Part shown: positions 5,407-14,235 of the stretch, in pieces
Numbering within the stretch: position 1 is the stretch's first letter
Layout of the letters: each line of letters opens with the position of its first letter
IMG/VR virus record: IMGVR_UViG_3300028743_000204
Coordinates: 1-41,809 of that record
Length of the DNA stretch: 41,809 bases
From: a virus
Direction: 5' to 3' (one strand)
Notes under the pieces: generated by a model
What the model saw: only the letters and a program-made list of their open reading frames with translations
Database searches by the model: none
What the model was told of the DNA's origin: nothing
Program-made: the position numbers and the translations under genes

Positions 5407-8400
5407 CGCTTTAGCTCCATCAGGGAAATTGACCGGTTTGAACCCAAAATACCCCCAGACCAAAACCCAGCATCGGCATAAAGATAATATGTATGCTGTC
5501 CCGCAAAGGGTGCATCCATTAAGGAAACTGTGATCTGTTCATCAGTTTGTATTAGACTTAGATCATATGGGTTTGTGGCGCCAACTTGAGCCAAACAATT
5601 CCATAGAAGAGTTCCATCTCTGTATAGACTTATTGTGGTGCTTGCCTGCGGCTCTTGATACATCGCAGAACTACCATTAAGATGCACAGATGCATTTACT
5701 ATTATTCCAACGCCATATGCATTTATAGTTGCCTGCTGAAGTATGGCCCTACCGCTTTGAGATAAGGTTTCCCCTGCGCTTGTATAGGCTGCGATAACCT
5801 GGCTGACCGCATTCGCAGCCATATTTGTTGTACCAACGGCATTCAGCGTTGCCAGCGCGCCTTGGCCAGCGATCGCGGCGGCGGTGTTGTTACCAGTGAC
5901 GTCAGCCGCATTATAGGCATTTGGCCCCGGTGAGAACGCGGGGTAAGTGGTCTGACCGGTGGGCACGCCACATACCATGGGGTGCTCAATCGAGGCTGCC
6001 AGATAGCCGCTGCCATTGGCGGTAGCGTAGAATTCCAGCCAAGCCAGCTTCGCGCCAGCAGGAGCAACGATCATGCCGAAGACGGCAGTGTCATAGCCGG
6101 TGGATGCTGGCACCCACGCCACATGCGCAGATCCCAAGCCATTACCGTTGCTGTCCACAAACCAGAGGACAACCTCTCCGGTGCAGGCGCCTATCGTTTC
6201 AACCCCCGCTGTGACGGCCAGTTGCTCACCGCCGTTTACAGCAAAATTCGAGCATCTGATGGACATGGATTGCCTGGACCAAGTGGTAGGGGCGGTGGCG
6301 ATGATCTTGCCAAATGGAATGTTCTGATAGTTCCCGGAAACGAGACTGGTGGCAGTCAGGCCAGAGGATACCTGGCCAAACGCCCATCCACCCGTGCCAG
6401 CCTCGAACAGCGAAAAGGGGATACGGTTCGCGCCAGCCACGGCCACATTGGTGTTTGCCACCTGCGACGGCGTCAGCGTGGAGGTGGCCAGCGCGCCTTG
6501 GCCTGTGAAGGCGGCAGCGGTGCCCTGGTTTGTAACCACCTGACCATCAGACAGCACGCCGAGGCTGCCAGAGGTCAGGCTTGAGCCGGTCTGCGCACCA
6601 TAGGTCGCATTGAGCGCGCCGGTATAGCCAAGGCCGCTGAGAGAAACGGCGCTATTCGCGATCAGAGGGTCAGTTCTGTAGCCATTGGCTGCACTATATC
6701 CGGTCCATGCCGAGCTGGGCGCACCCTGATTGATCGCGGATACGTCGCTGATAAATTCGTCAGTGCTGGGCGTCCAATCGTAAACCTCGCTTTCGATTTC
6801 ACGCATGGTCAGCGTGATCTGGCGCTTCGCATCGACCTTATAGGCCTCAACCCGGAAAATGACCGCCGTTCCCGAAAAATGGCGGGCGGATGTCCAGGTT
6901 CCCCAATCGCCTTCCTCAATCCCCGAAAACCGGGGGCCAAGGGTGATGGTTACCGTAGTGCCCAGACGCCCCAGCCGCCGCTGGATTTCGCCCAGGCGCT
7001 GGGCCTGCGTCCCGCTTGTCACCAGTGGGAGCGTCAGCGTTTGTTCGCGCGGTCGACCGTCTGCGGTGAGCGTATCAAGAGCGCGGCGCACGGGGGAGCC
7101 ATGCTCCTGCCATTTCTGGCTAGGCTCGGTATAACGTGGGCACACCGTATTGATCCAGGCATTGTCAGCCTCGCCGCGATAGTGCGACACGGTGACCTGC
7201 GCGCCCACCAGCAGATCATCATCGGTAATTGCAAAGCTAGGCGTGCGGGCATGCCCCGGCTCAACCTCTACCGATCCACCGGGCTGGATAATGATCCCGC
7301 CCATGGTATCCGCAAACATGGTCTCGATATCGACAAAGGTCTGATTAGACTGGATCACGCCGCCTATACGATAGCGCGGTTCGGTGCCGCCTGCGTTCAA
7401 GTCGACGGATTCATCGCAAATATTCGCATAGGCAAAGACATTGGCCTCTGGCGCTTCCAGCGAGGTTAGACCTCGGCCAATCAGCAGCGAGGCGGGATCG
7501 GAAACCTGATCCTTGGCATAGATACCGCGCACCCAATTGTAGCGGCAGATAGCGGCATTATCCGTCCATTCCCATGTCGTCGGATCTGTCCAGCGATGGG
7601 CGCCAGACCCACCAACGGTGGTATCCTTGCGCGGATCATAGCAAAGCTTGCCATTCACCACCCACAGGAATTTAGGCCGTCCGCCTGACCAGACCGGCGT
7701 GGTGGAAGACGGATCATCGGCCTTATAGGCGACCACAGCCACCGTGATGCCAGCAAAATTGCCCGTAGTTGTCCAGCCGCCATTGGTCACGACATCCGGC
7801 AGAGTTTGCCCCGTGGATCCGTCGAGAAACCAAACCCGCAATTGGTTATTATAGTGCACGGTGCCGGTGGTGGTGACGGTATTGCCACCGACTATCTCGG
7901 TGTTGGTGACCACCTGGTCAGGCACATAGCCATCGGGAAAACCGCCTGTGGGGAAATAGATCAGCTGATCATTGACGTAAAAACTTTGGAGACCCGCACA
8001 TTTGTGATCGGCCAAGTCAATGATCAGGCATTCCCAGTCCGTGCCATAATCACCGCCCCAGTTGAAGGCATCGCATAGCGTTCCGCCCACACCCGCCGAT
8101 CCAAAAATAGCAGCGCGGGGCGTTTCTCCGATAGCCAGCGTGGTAATCTGCGCCTGGCGCTGTTGTTTGGGCGTCCCGACAATGGCGTTGATTAGCGCGC
8201 TGACCGCATAGGTTAGCGCGATATTGATAACGGCGGTGACGGCAATCGCCGCAAAGCTGGTAGCGGAAACCTCCAGCACCCCGGCAACGATGGCAACAGG
8301 CAGAGCATGGGCAGGCGTGTCCCATGTCAGCGCAAGTTCGATCGCCAGCAACCAGACGTTTGGGCGACGCCATGCCCTAAAGGACTGGCCAAGCTGGCGC

Positions 8401-8414
8401 AGGAAATTCTTCAT
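5403..8414 (-). CDS. J-like host-specificity tail-tip protein
   Basis: About 1,003 residues, the size usual for the central tail-tip protein that contacts the host receptor. Residues about 18-80 are strongly hydrophobic, as in many TipJ/J proteins of alphaproteobacterial phages. The middle holds the baseplate-hub-like core. The C-terminal third is rich in Ser/Thr/Ala/Gly with repeated A-I-A-G-Q-G-A-L-A-T segments, and ends in a beta-rich receptor-facing part. The start at 8414 was chosen because its ATG overlaps the TGA of the upstream NlpC/P60-like gene and has a GGAG site. Gene order tape measure, three tip proteins, J supports the call. Confidence 0.85.
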   Translation of the reverse strand: MKNFLRQLGQSFRAWRRPNVWLLAIELALTWDTPAHALPVAIVAGVLEVSATSFAAIAVTAVINIALTYAVSALINAIVGTPKQQRQAQITTLAIGETPRAAIFGSAGVGGTLCDAFNWGGDYGTDWECLIIDLADHKCAGLQSFYVNDQLIYFPTGGFPDGYVPDQVVTNTEIVGGNTVTTTGTVHYNNQLRVWFLDGSTGQTLPDVVTNGGWTTTGNFAGITVAVVAYKADDPSSTTPVWSGGRPKFLWVVNGKLCYDPRKDTTVGGSGAHRWTDPTTWEWTDNAAICRYNWVRGIYAKDQVSDPASLLIGRGLTSLEAPEANVFAYANICDESVDLNAGGTEPRYRIGGVIQSNQTFVDIETMFADTMGGIIIQPGGSVEVEPGHARTPSFAITDDDLLVGAQVTVSHYRGEADNAWINTVCPRYTEPSQKWQEHGSPVRRALDTLTADGRPREQTLTLPLVTSGTQAQRLGEIQRRLGRLGTTVTITLGPRFSGIEEGDWGTWTSARHFSGTAVIFRVEAYKVDAKRQITLTMREIESEVYDWTPSTDEFISDVSAINQGAPSSAWTGYSAANGYRTDPLIANSAVSLSGLGYTGALNATYGAQTGSSLTSGSLGVLSDGQVVTNQGTAAAFTGQGALATSTLTPSQVANTNVAVAGANRIPFSLFEAGTGGWAFGQVSSGLTATSLVSGNYQNIPFGKIIATAPTTWSRQSMSIRCSNFAVNGGEQLAVTAGVETIGACTGEVVLWFVDSNGNGLGSAHVAWVPASTGYDTAVFGMIVAPAGAKLAWLEFYATANGSGYLAASIEHPMVCGVPTGQTTYPAFSPGPNAYNAADVTGNNTAAAIAGQGALATLNAVGTTNMAANAVSQVIAAYTSAGETLSQSGRAILQQATINAYGVGIIVNASVHLNGSSAMYQEPQASTTISLYRDGTLLWNCLAQVGATNPYDLSLIQTDEQITVSLMDAPFAGQHTYYLYADAGFWSGGILGSNRSISLMELKR

Positions 8415-8800
8415 CAACCCACGCTCCAGGCATGTTGCAGGTGCTGGCGCGGGAATATTTGCGCGCCACTTGGACCGGGGCCGATCAAGGTCACGCCGGT
8501 GATAATGACCAGTGCGGGGCCAATATCTGTTTGGATCAGGCCGATATCGCCACGATGTGCGCATGCGCAGGGCACCGTTGCCAAAATGCCCGAAACCGCC
8601 GCTTCCAGCCCGCCAAGGCGGTTAAGCCTGGCGAGGGCTGAACGCTCTGTTTTCCATTTTGCAACGCCATCCAAGGGATCGCGTCCGGTCAGAGCCTGCA
8701 CCGCGCCCGCCGCGAAGGTGACGCAATCATTGCTGCCCCAGGCAAAGGGCATGGTCTGCCGATCGGCCAAATAGGCCGTCAGCGCTTCAAAATTTCGCAT
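8414..8800 (-). CDS. DUF6950 / NlpC-P60-like tail-tip protein
   Basis: 128-residue protein with P-F-A-W-G-S-N-D-C-V-T-F-A (about 18-30). That is the conserved start of the DUF6950 family, with Cys26 in the position of an NlpC/P60 catalytic Cys. A later R-G-D-I-G-L-I matches the beta strand that usually follows. In lambda-like tails a protein here is a tip hydrolase or assembly factor. It lies between two tip genes and J in the standard order. Enzyme activity is not proven by sequence. Confidence 0.75.
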   Translation of the reverse strand: MRNFEALTAYLADRQTMPFAWGSNDCVTFAAGAVQALTGRDPLDGVAKWKTERSALARLNRLGGLEAAVSGILATVPCACAHRGDIGLIQTDIGPALVIITGVTLIGPGPSGAQIFPRQHLQHAWSVG

Positions 8801-8814
8801 GGGTTATTTCAGCC

Positions 8815-9423
8815 CTAGTTCGCGGTTGGCAAAGGCGACCAGCCAAGGGTCGCTACCGAGGTTGGCTTGTAGCCCCCCCAATACAGCGTCTTGTTCCCAG
8901 CAAAGCTGACCACGCGAAACCCACTATCCGCAGCATCGATCAAACGCTGATCAGCGTCTGTGCGCATTCGTTGGCCAGACCGGCCAAGGCCCCGCGCCTG
9001 CGTTTCGACAGAGGCGCAAATGGTGCTCGTACCACCCACGGTTTCCACCACCTGGAGCGTATCAAGGCGGCCCGCCGTATAAACCTGGGCATCAAGCGGG
9101 ATTTGGCCCGACCCATCAAAGATCAGCAGCCAGATCTTGACCGGAGCGCCCCGCACCTGTGTTGCATCAAACAGCGCCACGATATCGGGCTCAACACCGG
9201 AGAGTTGCAGCCCCACGTTTTGTTCGGAATCGCCAAGGCTGGCCCCCATCAATTGGACCAAGCCGCGATCACCGATACCGTCGAAGGTGATCCCATCCAG
9301 AACAAGCTGGCCATAGCCGCCCCAGACCGCCACTGGCGGGGAGCAGTTAATAACGATGGCGGCGCTGGAAATGGCATTGCCATCTGTCATGGCCGCGATC
9401 GCGGCATCAGAAATCGACTTCAT
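8815..9423 (-). CDS. Tail-tip / baseplate-hub protein
   Basis: 202-residue, beta-rich protein. Position between the distal tail protein and the NlpC/P60-like gene corresponds to the DUF2163/hub slot in alphaproteobacterial siphophages and gene transfer agents. Segments such as D-G-I-T-F-D-G-I-G-D and a closing W-G-G-Y fit structural tail proteins, but I do not recognise a precise family. It overlaps its upstream neighbour by four bases. Confidence 0.6.
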   Translation of the reverse strand: MKSISDAAIAAMTDGNAISSAAIVINCSPPVAVWGGYGQLVLDGITFDGIGDRGLVQLMGASLGDSEQNVGLQLSGVEPDIVALFDATQVRGAPVKIWLLIFDGSGQIPLDAQVYTAGRLDTLQVVETVGGTSTICASVETQARGLGRSGQRMRTDADQRLIDAADSGFRVVSFAGNKTLYWGGYKPTSVATLGWSPLPTAN

Positions 9424-10067
9424 GGCCGTAGATCCTGAATGGCATCAATCGTGCCGCTTTCAATCGCACCGCGCCTGCCAACCGGCCCCAGCTTGGTATC
9501 CGACGTCAACTTCATGAGGCAGCATGGCTGGGCCAAGGATGCAAGCGCGCTCGGCGGGACAAGCGCTGGCACTGCTGGCTCAATTGTCGCGCTTAATTTT
9601 CCGGTTCCGTCCACTGTAGCGGACTCGACCAGTCGCACCAGCGCTCGCTGGAATGTCCCCCAGGAAAACTGCACATAATCGCCTGTCACAAGGGACAAAC
9701 CAGCAGGCAAGCCCGTGAGGGTCAATATGGCGAAATTATTGCCATCGATTGATTGCGACCAACCTGATGCCTGGCCGGAAAATCCAGAGGGGAAACCAGC
9801 CTGATAATTACGAGGCATCTTCCTGCCGATATCAAACGCCATAAACAGCCGCTGGGCGCCGCGCTGGGCTGATACAAAGGCGCGCCATTGATCGGATTGC
9901 GCAACCGTCAGCGTCCCAAGGGTGCAGGTCATTTTCCAGAGGGGAAAGCCTGCCGTGACACCGCCAATGCGGCCCCGCGCTTCGGGCGCAAGATAATCGA
10001 CGCGCTGGATCTCAAAAACCTGATCCTTTGCGCCAGATGGCATGGAAAGGGGCGTTATGAGCGTCAT
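9420..10067 (-). CDS. Distal tail-like protein
   Basis: 215-residue beta-rich protein directly after the tape measure gene (four-base overlap), the slot of distal tail or gpM/L-type proteins. The region around residues 35-75 (L-W-K-M-T-C-T-L-G-T-L, then W-R-A-F-V) resembles tip proteins that form the ring closing the tail tube. No catalytic motif is seen. The role is inferred from order and size. Confidence 0.6.
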   Translation of the reverse strand: MTLITPLSMPSGAKDQVFEIQRVDYLAPEARGRIGGVTAGFPLWKMTCTLGTLTVAQSDQWRAFVSAQRGAQRLFMAFDIGRKMPRNYQAGFPSGFSGQASGWSQSIDGNNFAILTLTGLPAGLSLVTGDYVQFSWGTFQRALVRLVESATVDGTGKLSATIEPAVPALVPPSALASLAQPCCLMKLTSDTKLGPVGRRGAIESGTIDAIQDLRP

Positions 10068-13000
10068 ACGGCCACCCGCCGTGTGCGCGCATCACTGTTG
10101 GCACGGACGGCCATTGACGGGATATCACTGCGTAGCTGTTGCAGTTCCACCCGCAAGGTATCGACCTCGCGCGGGCCGGCTCCCTGTGCATTGATGGTGA
10201 TCGGCATATGATAGGTATCCCCGCCAGATGCGGATTGGAGTGTGGAGCGCGATTCGCTGGCCGTCATCACACCAGCGCCGCGCGGCAGGTTGACCAGTTC
10301 CGGCCCCTGTTCGCCGACCAGAGCCATGCCACCAGGCGCGCTATCGGTGCCAACAGCATAGGCCGGGAGCTGGGCGAGGGGAATTTGGTCAAGAGCAGAC
10401 ATTGTCGCGCCAGTATCCACAGAGACCCCGCCATTTCCGCCAAATAGGCTACCAAATAGCGAGCCAAGCGCGCCACCAGCGCCACTTCCCAGCGTGGCGC
10501 GATTGCCACCGAAAAGCATGTTTTCAAGCGGATTAAGCAGGGCCATCTTTTCCAGATCGGTCAGAACCTGACGGATGACAGAGCGGAGGGTATTACCCCA
10601 GTTCTGGACACCATCAGGGCTAAACAGCCGATCCAGCGCATTGGCACCATCATCGCGCAGTTGCTGATAGGCCGATTTTTGGCGGCCCAGCTCATCGGTG
10701 GTATCCTTGATCGTCTTGCGGCGGGCCAATTCATCATCGATTTGCGCAGAATTCAGATTGAGCTTTTGCTGATCCAGCTCGATTATCAATTTCTGTCGGG
10801 CGATTTCGTCATTGTCATCGCCATCCTTGGTATTGGCATAGCGGATTTGCAGATCGAGCAGACTCTGCTGCATCGCGGACCGGTGCTGTGAATCGGCCAG
10901 CCATACAGCCGTGTCAGCATCCTGCTTTGCCTTTGCCGCGTTCGCATCAGCGTTCGCCACACCTACGGTATCCACCGCGCTTAAGCCTTGCGCAGCGCCT
11001 TTATCAGCCGCAGCGCTCCATGCGATCGCCGCCGGATCGCGTAGGCCAGCCCGCGCCCCACGTGCCCGATCCGAGCGGGCATTATCATTCGCGGTATTGA
11101 TCGCCTGCTGGGCGGTCATGCGCTTTTGCGATGCCTCACTATCGGCCATCGCCTGCGTCTGCGCCTTGATGATATCGGTCAGATGCTTCAGCGCATCACC
11201 ATGGGCAACCGCTTGCAAGGTGAGCAGGGGCCTCAGGGAATTTTCGCGGGTGAGGGCCTGTTGCATATCATTCGCCGGGATCTGGCCCGCCCGTACCGCA
11301 TCGATCACCCGGTTACGGGCAGCTGTTTCATCCTCACTCGACCGGACCGTTTTGGCCGAATTGGCCACCTGCTCAGCAACCATCAGGTTCAACTGGCGCT
11401 CGGCCTGTGCATCGATGTCAATGCCCCGCCGCGTGGCATCGGTAGCAGCCTTGCGATAGGCTTCCGCCTTCAGCGCCGCCGCACCGCTGATCAGATAGGC
11501 ATCGCCCAGCGCCAGCGATGCTTTCGCCGCTACCTCCATGGCCGATGCCTGCCGCGCCAGCGATTCCGCATGGCCCTCACCGGTCTTGCCATGGCCCAGT
11601 GCCGCTTCACCGCGCGCATCGGAAATATCATGGGCCGCGCCTTCTGAAATAACCTGCCCTGCTGTTTTCGCATCGGCCAGGCGCTGGCCAGCCTGCTGGC
11701 GAGCCGCACTATGCGGAGCCGCACGGCGCAGGTCTGCCGTCGCCTGGGCGATGGCCACGCGCTGCTGTTCCGGCGTCAGGAAGGTACGGATGGCATGGTG
11801 CAGCGCATCGAGGGTTTCCTGATCGACATGCTGCCCCGCATGTTGGGCCTCTTCCAGCTTTGACAGATCCTGCCGCAGGGTTTCCAGCTTGGGCTGGACA
11901 CTGCCAACGGCATATTTCCCGGCGATGTCGCGCGCTTCGCTGCCTAGCTGGTTATTGCGCCCACCATCCAATTGGTGCTGGGATCCGCTCGCCATTTTGG
12001 CAAAGTCTTCCTGATCCTTTTTAAGCTGGGCCTCTAAAATGGAGCGAGCGCGGTTGGACGGTCCGCTATCGCCGCCCAATTGCCGCTGTTCATCAAAAAT
12101 CTTGTCCTGAAGATTTTTGAGCTTTTCAGCATCGGTATAGCTGCCAACGGCATGGTTTATGGCCGACCCGATATTGGTCCAACCATTCGAGATGGTCGCG
12201 GTCAAACCCTGCCATAGTTTGGTGAGAGCCAGCACATGGTCGCCTGCCTTGTCAAGCGATCCGCCTAGCCCCTGTAGCAGCGCCTGCTGCGCGCCGATCA
12301 GGTTGTTTTGTTCCATCATCTGGTGGATTTCTTCTACCTGCGCCTGGGACAGATAGCCATATTTGCTGGCCAATTCATCAGCACCCTTGGCCGGATCAGC
12401 CAGGGCCTTACCCAGATCCTCGGACGCCTTTTTCAGATCGATACCCATGGCATCGGCAAATTTGCGGGTGACGGGGATCGCCTGTTCCAAGGCGCTGGCA
12501 CTGGTGCGGGTTTGTTGCAGGATCGCAGTTTCAATGTCCTGCGCCGCGCCGACCGACATGCGGCCAGCCTCCGCACTATTCAGGGCGATATCCTTGAGCT
12601 GATTACCCGTCAGTTGGGAGGTGCGACCAAAACCGGTAGCCGCCGCTTCCATATGCTCCATCTGCGCCGAATATTGGAACGCCGCCACGGCCCCTGCGGC
12701 CATAGCAACCGTCATCCCGCCGATACCCAATATGGCCACATCAAACAGCGCACTGACCTTGGACAACCCGCCAGCCATGCCGCCCTCGTCCAGCGAAAGC
12801 ACCTCGACCACCTTGTGCGCTTCCAGCGCTATGGCGCGGAGCGGAGATGCGCCAGAGATCACGCTGTCGGAAAAGCGTAATACCGCCGATTGCGCGGTGA
12901 TATATTGCGAGCGGTTGAGCCCCAGCATCCCACCATGCTCGCGCAGAGCATTCGTGCTTTCAGTCAGATCGCGCTTCAGTTTGACGACATAGGCGTCATG

Positions 13001-13450
13001 CTGCTGCTGGCTGATCAGATTTCGATCAAGCAGGCCGCGTGTGCGATCAATCTCGGCATTGTAATCGCGCTGAAGCTTGCTGGCTGGGTCAAGCTGATCC
13101 ATCACGCGCTGGGCCATGGCCTGATTGCGGCGCTGATCGATAAGGGCAGACGTATTTTGCACTACCGGGGGCCGTGCCAGTGCCACCGGGGCAGATCCGG
13201 TGGAGGCCGCCTGTGCCGGGGCCGAAGCCGTACCGCCGCCAAAGGCCTGCTCAAACATGGCCTGCGCGCGGGCACGGGCCTCTGCGGCCTGCTTTTCGGC
13301 CTTTTCCGCAGCGGCTCCGACGCGATCATAGGCCTTTTCCGACCGATCTGCCGCCCCTTCAGCAGCGGTGGCGGTTTCGGCAAAGGCTTGGCTGATCTTG
13401 GGCGCGCCGGTGGTATCCAGCTCGACAGTATAGCTGGCCTTGCCCGCCAT
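10064..13450 (-). CDS. Tail tape measure protein
   Basis: About 1,128 residues, the longest gene of the tail block, which sets tail length by spanning the tube. It is helix-rich with Ala/Gln-rich coiled coils, a hydrophobic segment (about residues 240-275) that may help DNA entry, and a lambda-type C-terminal region. That region has L-F-G-x(n)-G-S-L-F-G-S-L-F-G-G followed by a conserved V-G-E-Q-G-P-E-L-V block. The start at 13450 was chosen because GGAAGG precedes it at the right distance; TTG 13468 and ATG 13459 are alternatives. It follows the chaperone pair as expected. Confidence 0.95.
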   Translation of the reverse strand: MAGKASYTVELDTTGAPKISQAFAETATAAEGAADRSEKAYDRVGAAAEKAEKQAAEARARAQAMFEQAFGGGTASAPAQAASTGSAPVALARPPVVQNTSALIDQRRNQAMAQRVMDQLDPASKLQRDYNAEIDRTRGLLDRNLISQQQHDAYVVKLKRDLTESTNALREHGGMLGLNRSQYITAQSAVLRFSDSVISGASPLRAIALEAHKVVEVLSLDEGGMAGGLSKVSALFDVAILGIGGMTVAMAAGAVAAFQYSAQMEHMEAAATGFGRTSQLTGNQLKDIALNSAEAGRMSVGAAQDIETAILQQTRTSASALEQAIPVTRKFADAMGIDLKKASEDLGKALADPAKGADELASKYGYLSQAQVEEIHQMMEQNNLIGAQQALLQGLGGSLDKAGDHVLALTKLWQGLTATISNGWTNIGSAINHAVGSYTDAEKLKNLQDKIFDEQRQLGGDSGPSNRARSILEAQLKKDQEDFAKMASGSQHQLDGGRNNQLGSEARDIAGKYAVGSVQPKLETLRQDLSKLEEAQHAGQHVDQETLDALHHAIRTFLTPEQQRVAIAQATADLRRAAPHSAARQQAGQRLADAKTAGQVISEGAAHDISDARGEAALGHGKTGEGHAESLARQASAMEVAAKASLALGDAYLISGAAALKAEAYRKAATDATRRGIDIDAQAERQLNLMVAEQVANSAKTVRSSEDETAARNRVIDAVRAGQIPANDMQQALTRENSLRPLLTLQAVAHGDALKHLTDIIKAQTQAMADSEASQKRMTAQQAINTANDNARSDRARGARAGLRDPAAIAWSAAADKGAAQGLSAVDTVGVANADANAAKAKQDADTAVWLADSQHRSAMQQSLLDLQIRYANTKDGDDNDEIARQKLIIELDQQKLNLNSAQIDDELARRKTIKDTTDELGRQKSAYQQLRDDGANALDRLFSPDGVQNWGNTLRSVIRQVLTDLEKMALLNPLENMLFGGNRATLGSGAGGALGSLFGSLFGGNGGVSVDTGATMSALDQIPLAQLPAYAVGTDSAPGGMALVGEQGPELVNLPRGAGVMTASESRSTLQSASGGDTYHMPITINAQGAGPREVDTLRVELQQLRSDIPSMAVRANSDARTRRVAV

Positions 13451-13474
13451 ATTCAGCATCCCTTCCAAAGCAAA

Positions 13475-13492
13475 GGGCGCCCGAAGGCGCCC
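13475..13492 (-). promoter_or_regulatory. Hairpin between chaperone and tape measure genes
   Basis: Perfect 7-bp stem GGGCGCC/GGCGCCC with a TTCG tetraloop on the transcribed strand, followed by TTTGCTTT. It is terminator-like but with an interrupted T-run, so probably a partial terminator or mRNA stabiliser that sets relative tape-measure levels. Confidence 0.6.
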
Positions 13493-13519
13493 TGGTGAAA
13501 CCCAAATTTTATGCCGCGA

Positions 13520-13716
13520 TCAATCTTCCTCTCTGCCCCCTTCGTCCTCGGGCCGCAGCATCTCTAGCGCTGCTCGCTCAATAATAGGCAGTACCTGCGC
13601 CAAAAGGCCTTGATCGGCATTCAGGACATCGCCCATCATCAGATAGGCGCCGAAATCAATGCCTACCGCCCCCATGGCACCGACACGCAATTGGCGAACG
13701 CAGGACTGGATTACTT
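13520..13716 (-). CDS. Tail assembly chaperone T extension (frameshift part of GT)
   Basis: About 65 codons that have no plausible start of their own but continue the upstream chaperone gene in the -1 frame. The region reads K-V-I-Q-S-C-V-R-Q-L-R-V-G-A-M-G and ends E-G-G-R-E-E-D. In lambda and many siphophages a minor GT fusion protein is made by -1 slippage at the end of G. The short form coats the tape measure and the T part recruits tube subunits. Length, helical content, position and a slippery site just before the zero-frame stop all fit. Internal ATGs exist but are deep inside the domain. Confidence 0.7.
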
Positions 13717-14235
13717 TCCAGACCGCTTCGCCCTGGCGCGTCCGGGGCGCGGAGACGGTGTAAGGGCAGGTTTCGCAGCGGGTTGGGCATCGAGAGCAGT
13801 ATCCTTCGCCCCCATCCGATCCGGTGAAATGCCAGCGGATGAGGGCGATGATCCGTTTTTTTCCGCTTCCCGCGCCAAATGGGGATAGACGATTTCCTGC
13901 TGAAGGATGCGTAGCACTGAGGCGTCCAACAACAGCCGGTCGATATTGGCCAGATTGAGCGGCGCTGGCTGCCCCGAGCTAGCAATACCTTCCCATGCAA
14001 TGATCGAGCGGCGACACAGTTCGCGGGAGAAGGCGTCGAATTTCACATCGCGGGCGAACTCTTCGATTGGGTGCTCTGCACTCGCCAGCGCCGCTCCGGC
14101 AGCGCTATAGGTGCTGGGGCCAATGGCAATCACCTTGACACGCACGGCCAGACGATCGCCGCTAGCCGGGAACAACGTGATCCATTCGCCATCGGTTGCT
14201 AGCTCGGCCGGAAGCTCTTGCAGCAGCTCGAACAT
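13711..14235 (-). CDS. Tail assembly chaperone (G-like, zero-frame product)
   Basis: 174-residue protein between tail tube and tape measure genes, the invariable slot of the tail chaperone. The N-terminal part is mixed alpha/beta (F-E-L-L-Q-E-L-P to about 110) and the last 45 residues are Pro/Arg/Lys-rich and disordered. This fits a product whose end is normally bypassed by frameshift. ATG 14235 overlaps the tail tube stop (TGATG). TTG at 14238 is a less likely start. Expected in excess over the GT fusion. Confidence 0.8.
   Translation of the reverse strand: MFELLQELPAELATDGEWITLFPASGDRLAVRVKVIAIGPSTYSAAGAALASAEHPIEEFARDVKFDAFSRELCRRSIIAWEGIASSGQPAPLNLANIDRLLLDASVLRILQQEIVYPHLAREAEKNGSSPSSAGISPDRMGAKDTALDAQPAAKPALTPSPRPGRARAKRSGK
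13714..13720 (-). promoter_or_regulatory. Probable -1 ribosomal frameshift site
   Basis: Leftward-strand heptamer T-GGA-AAG immediately followed by the zero-frame TAA stop. It differs from lambda's G-GGA-AAG by one base. Slipping back one base gives TGG-AAA-GTA and enters the open T frame. A stop codon right after the slip site is known to favour pausing. Confidence 0.65.

Noticed and set aside
13656-14000. Alternative leftward frame as the chaperone T part
   Set aside because: It is in the other shifted frame, stops early, and does not continue to the tape measure; the -1 frame with the slippery site fits better.
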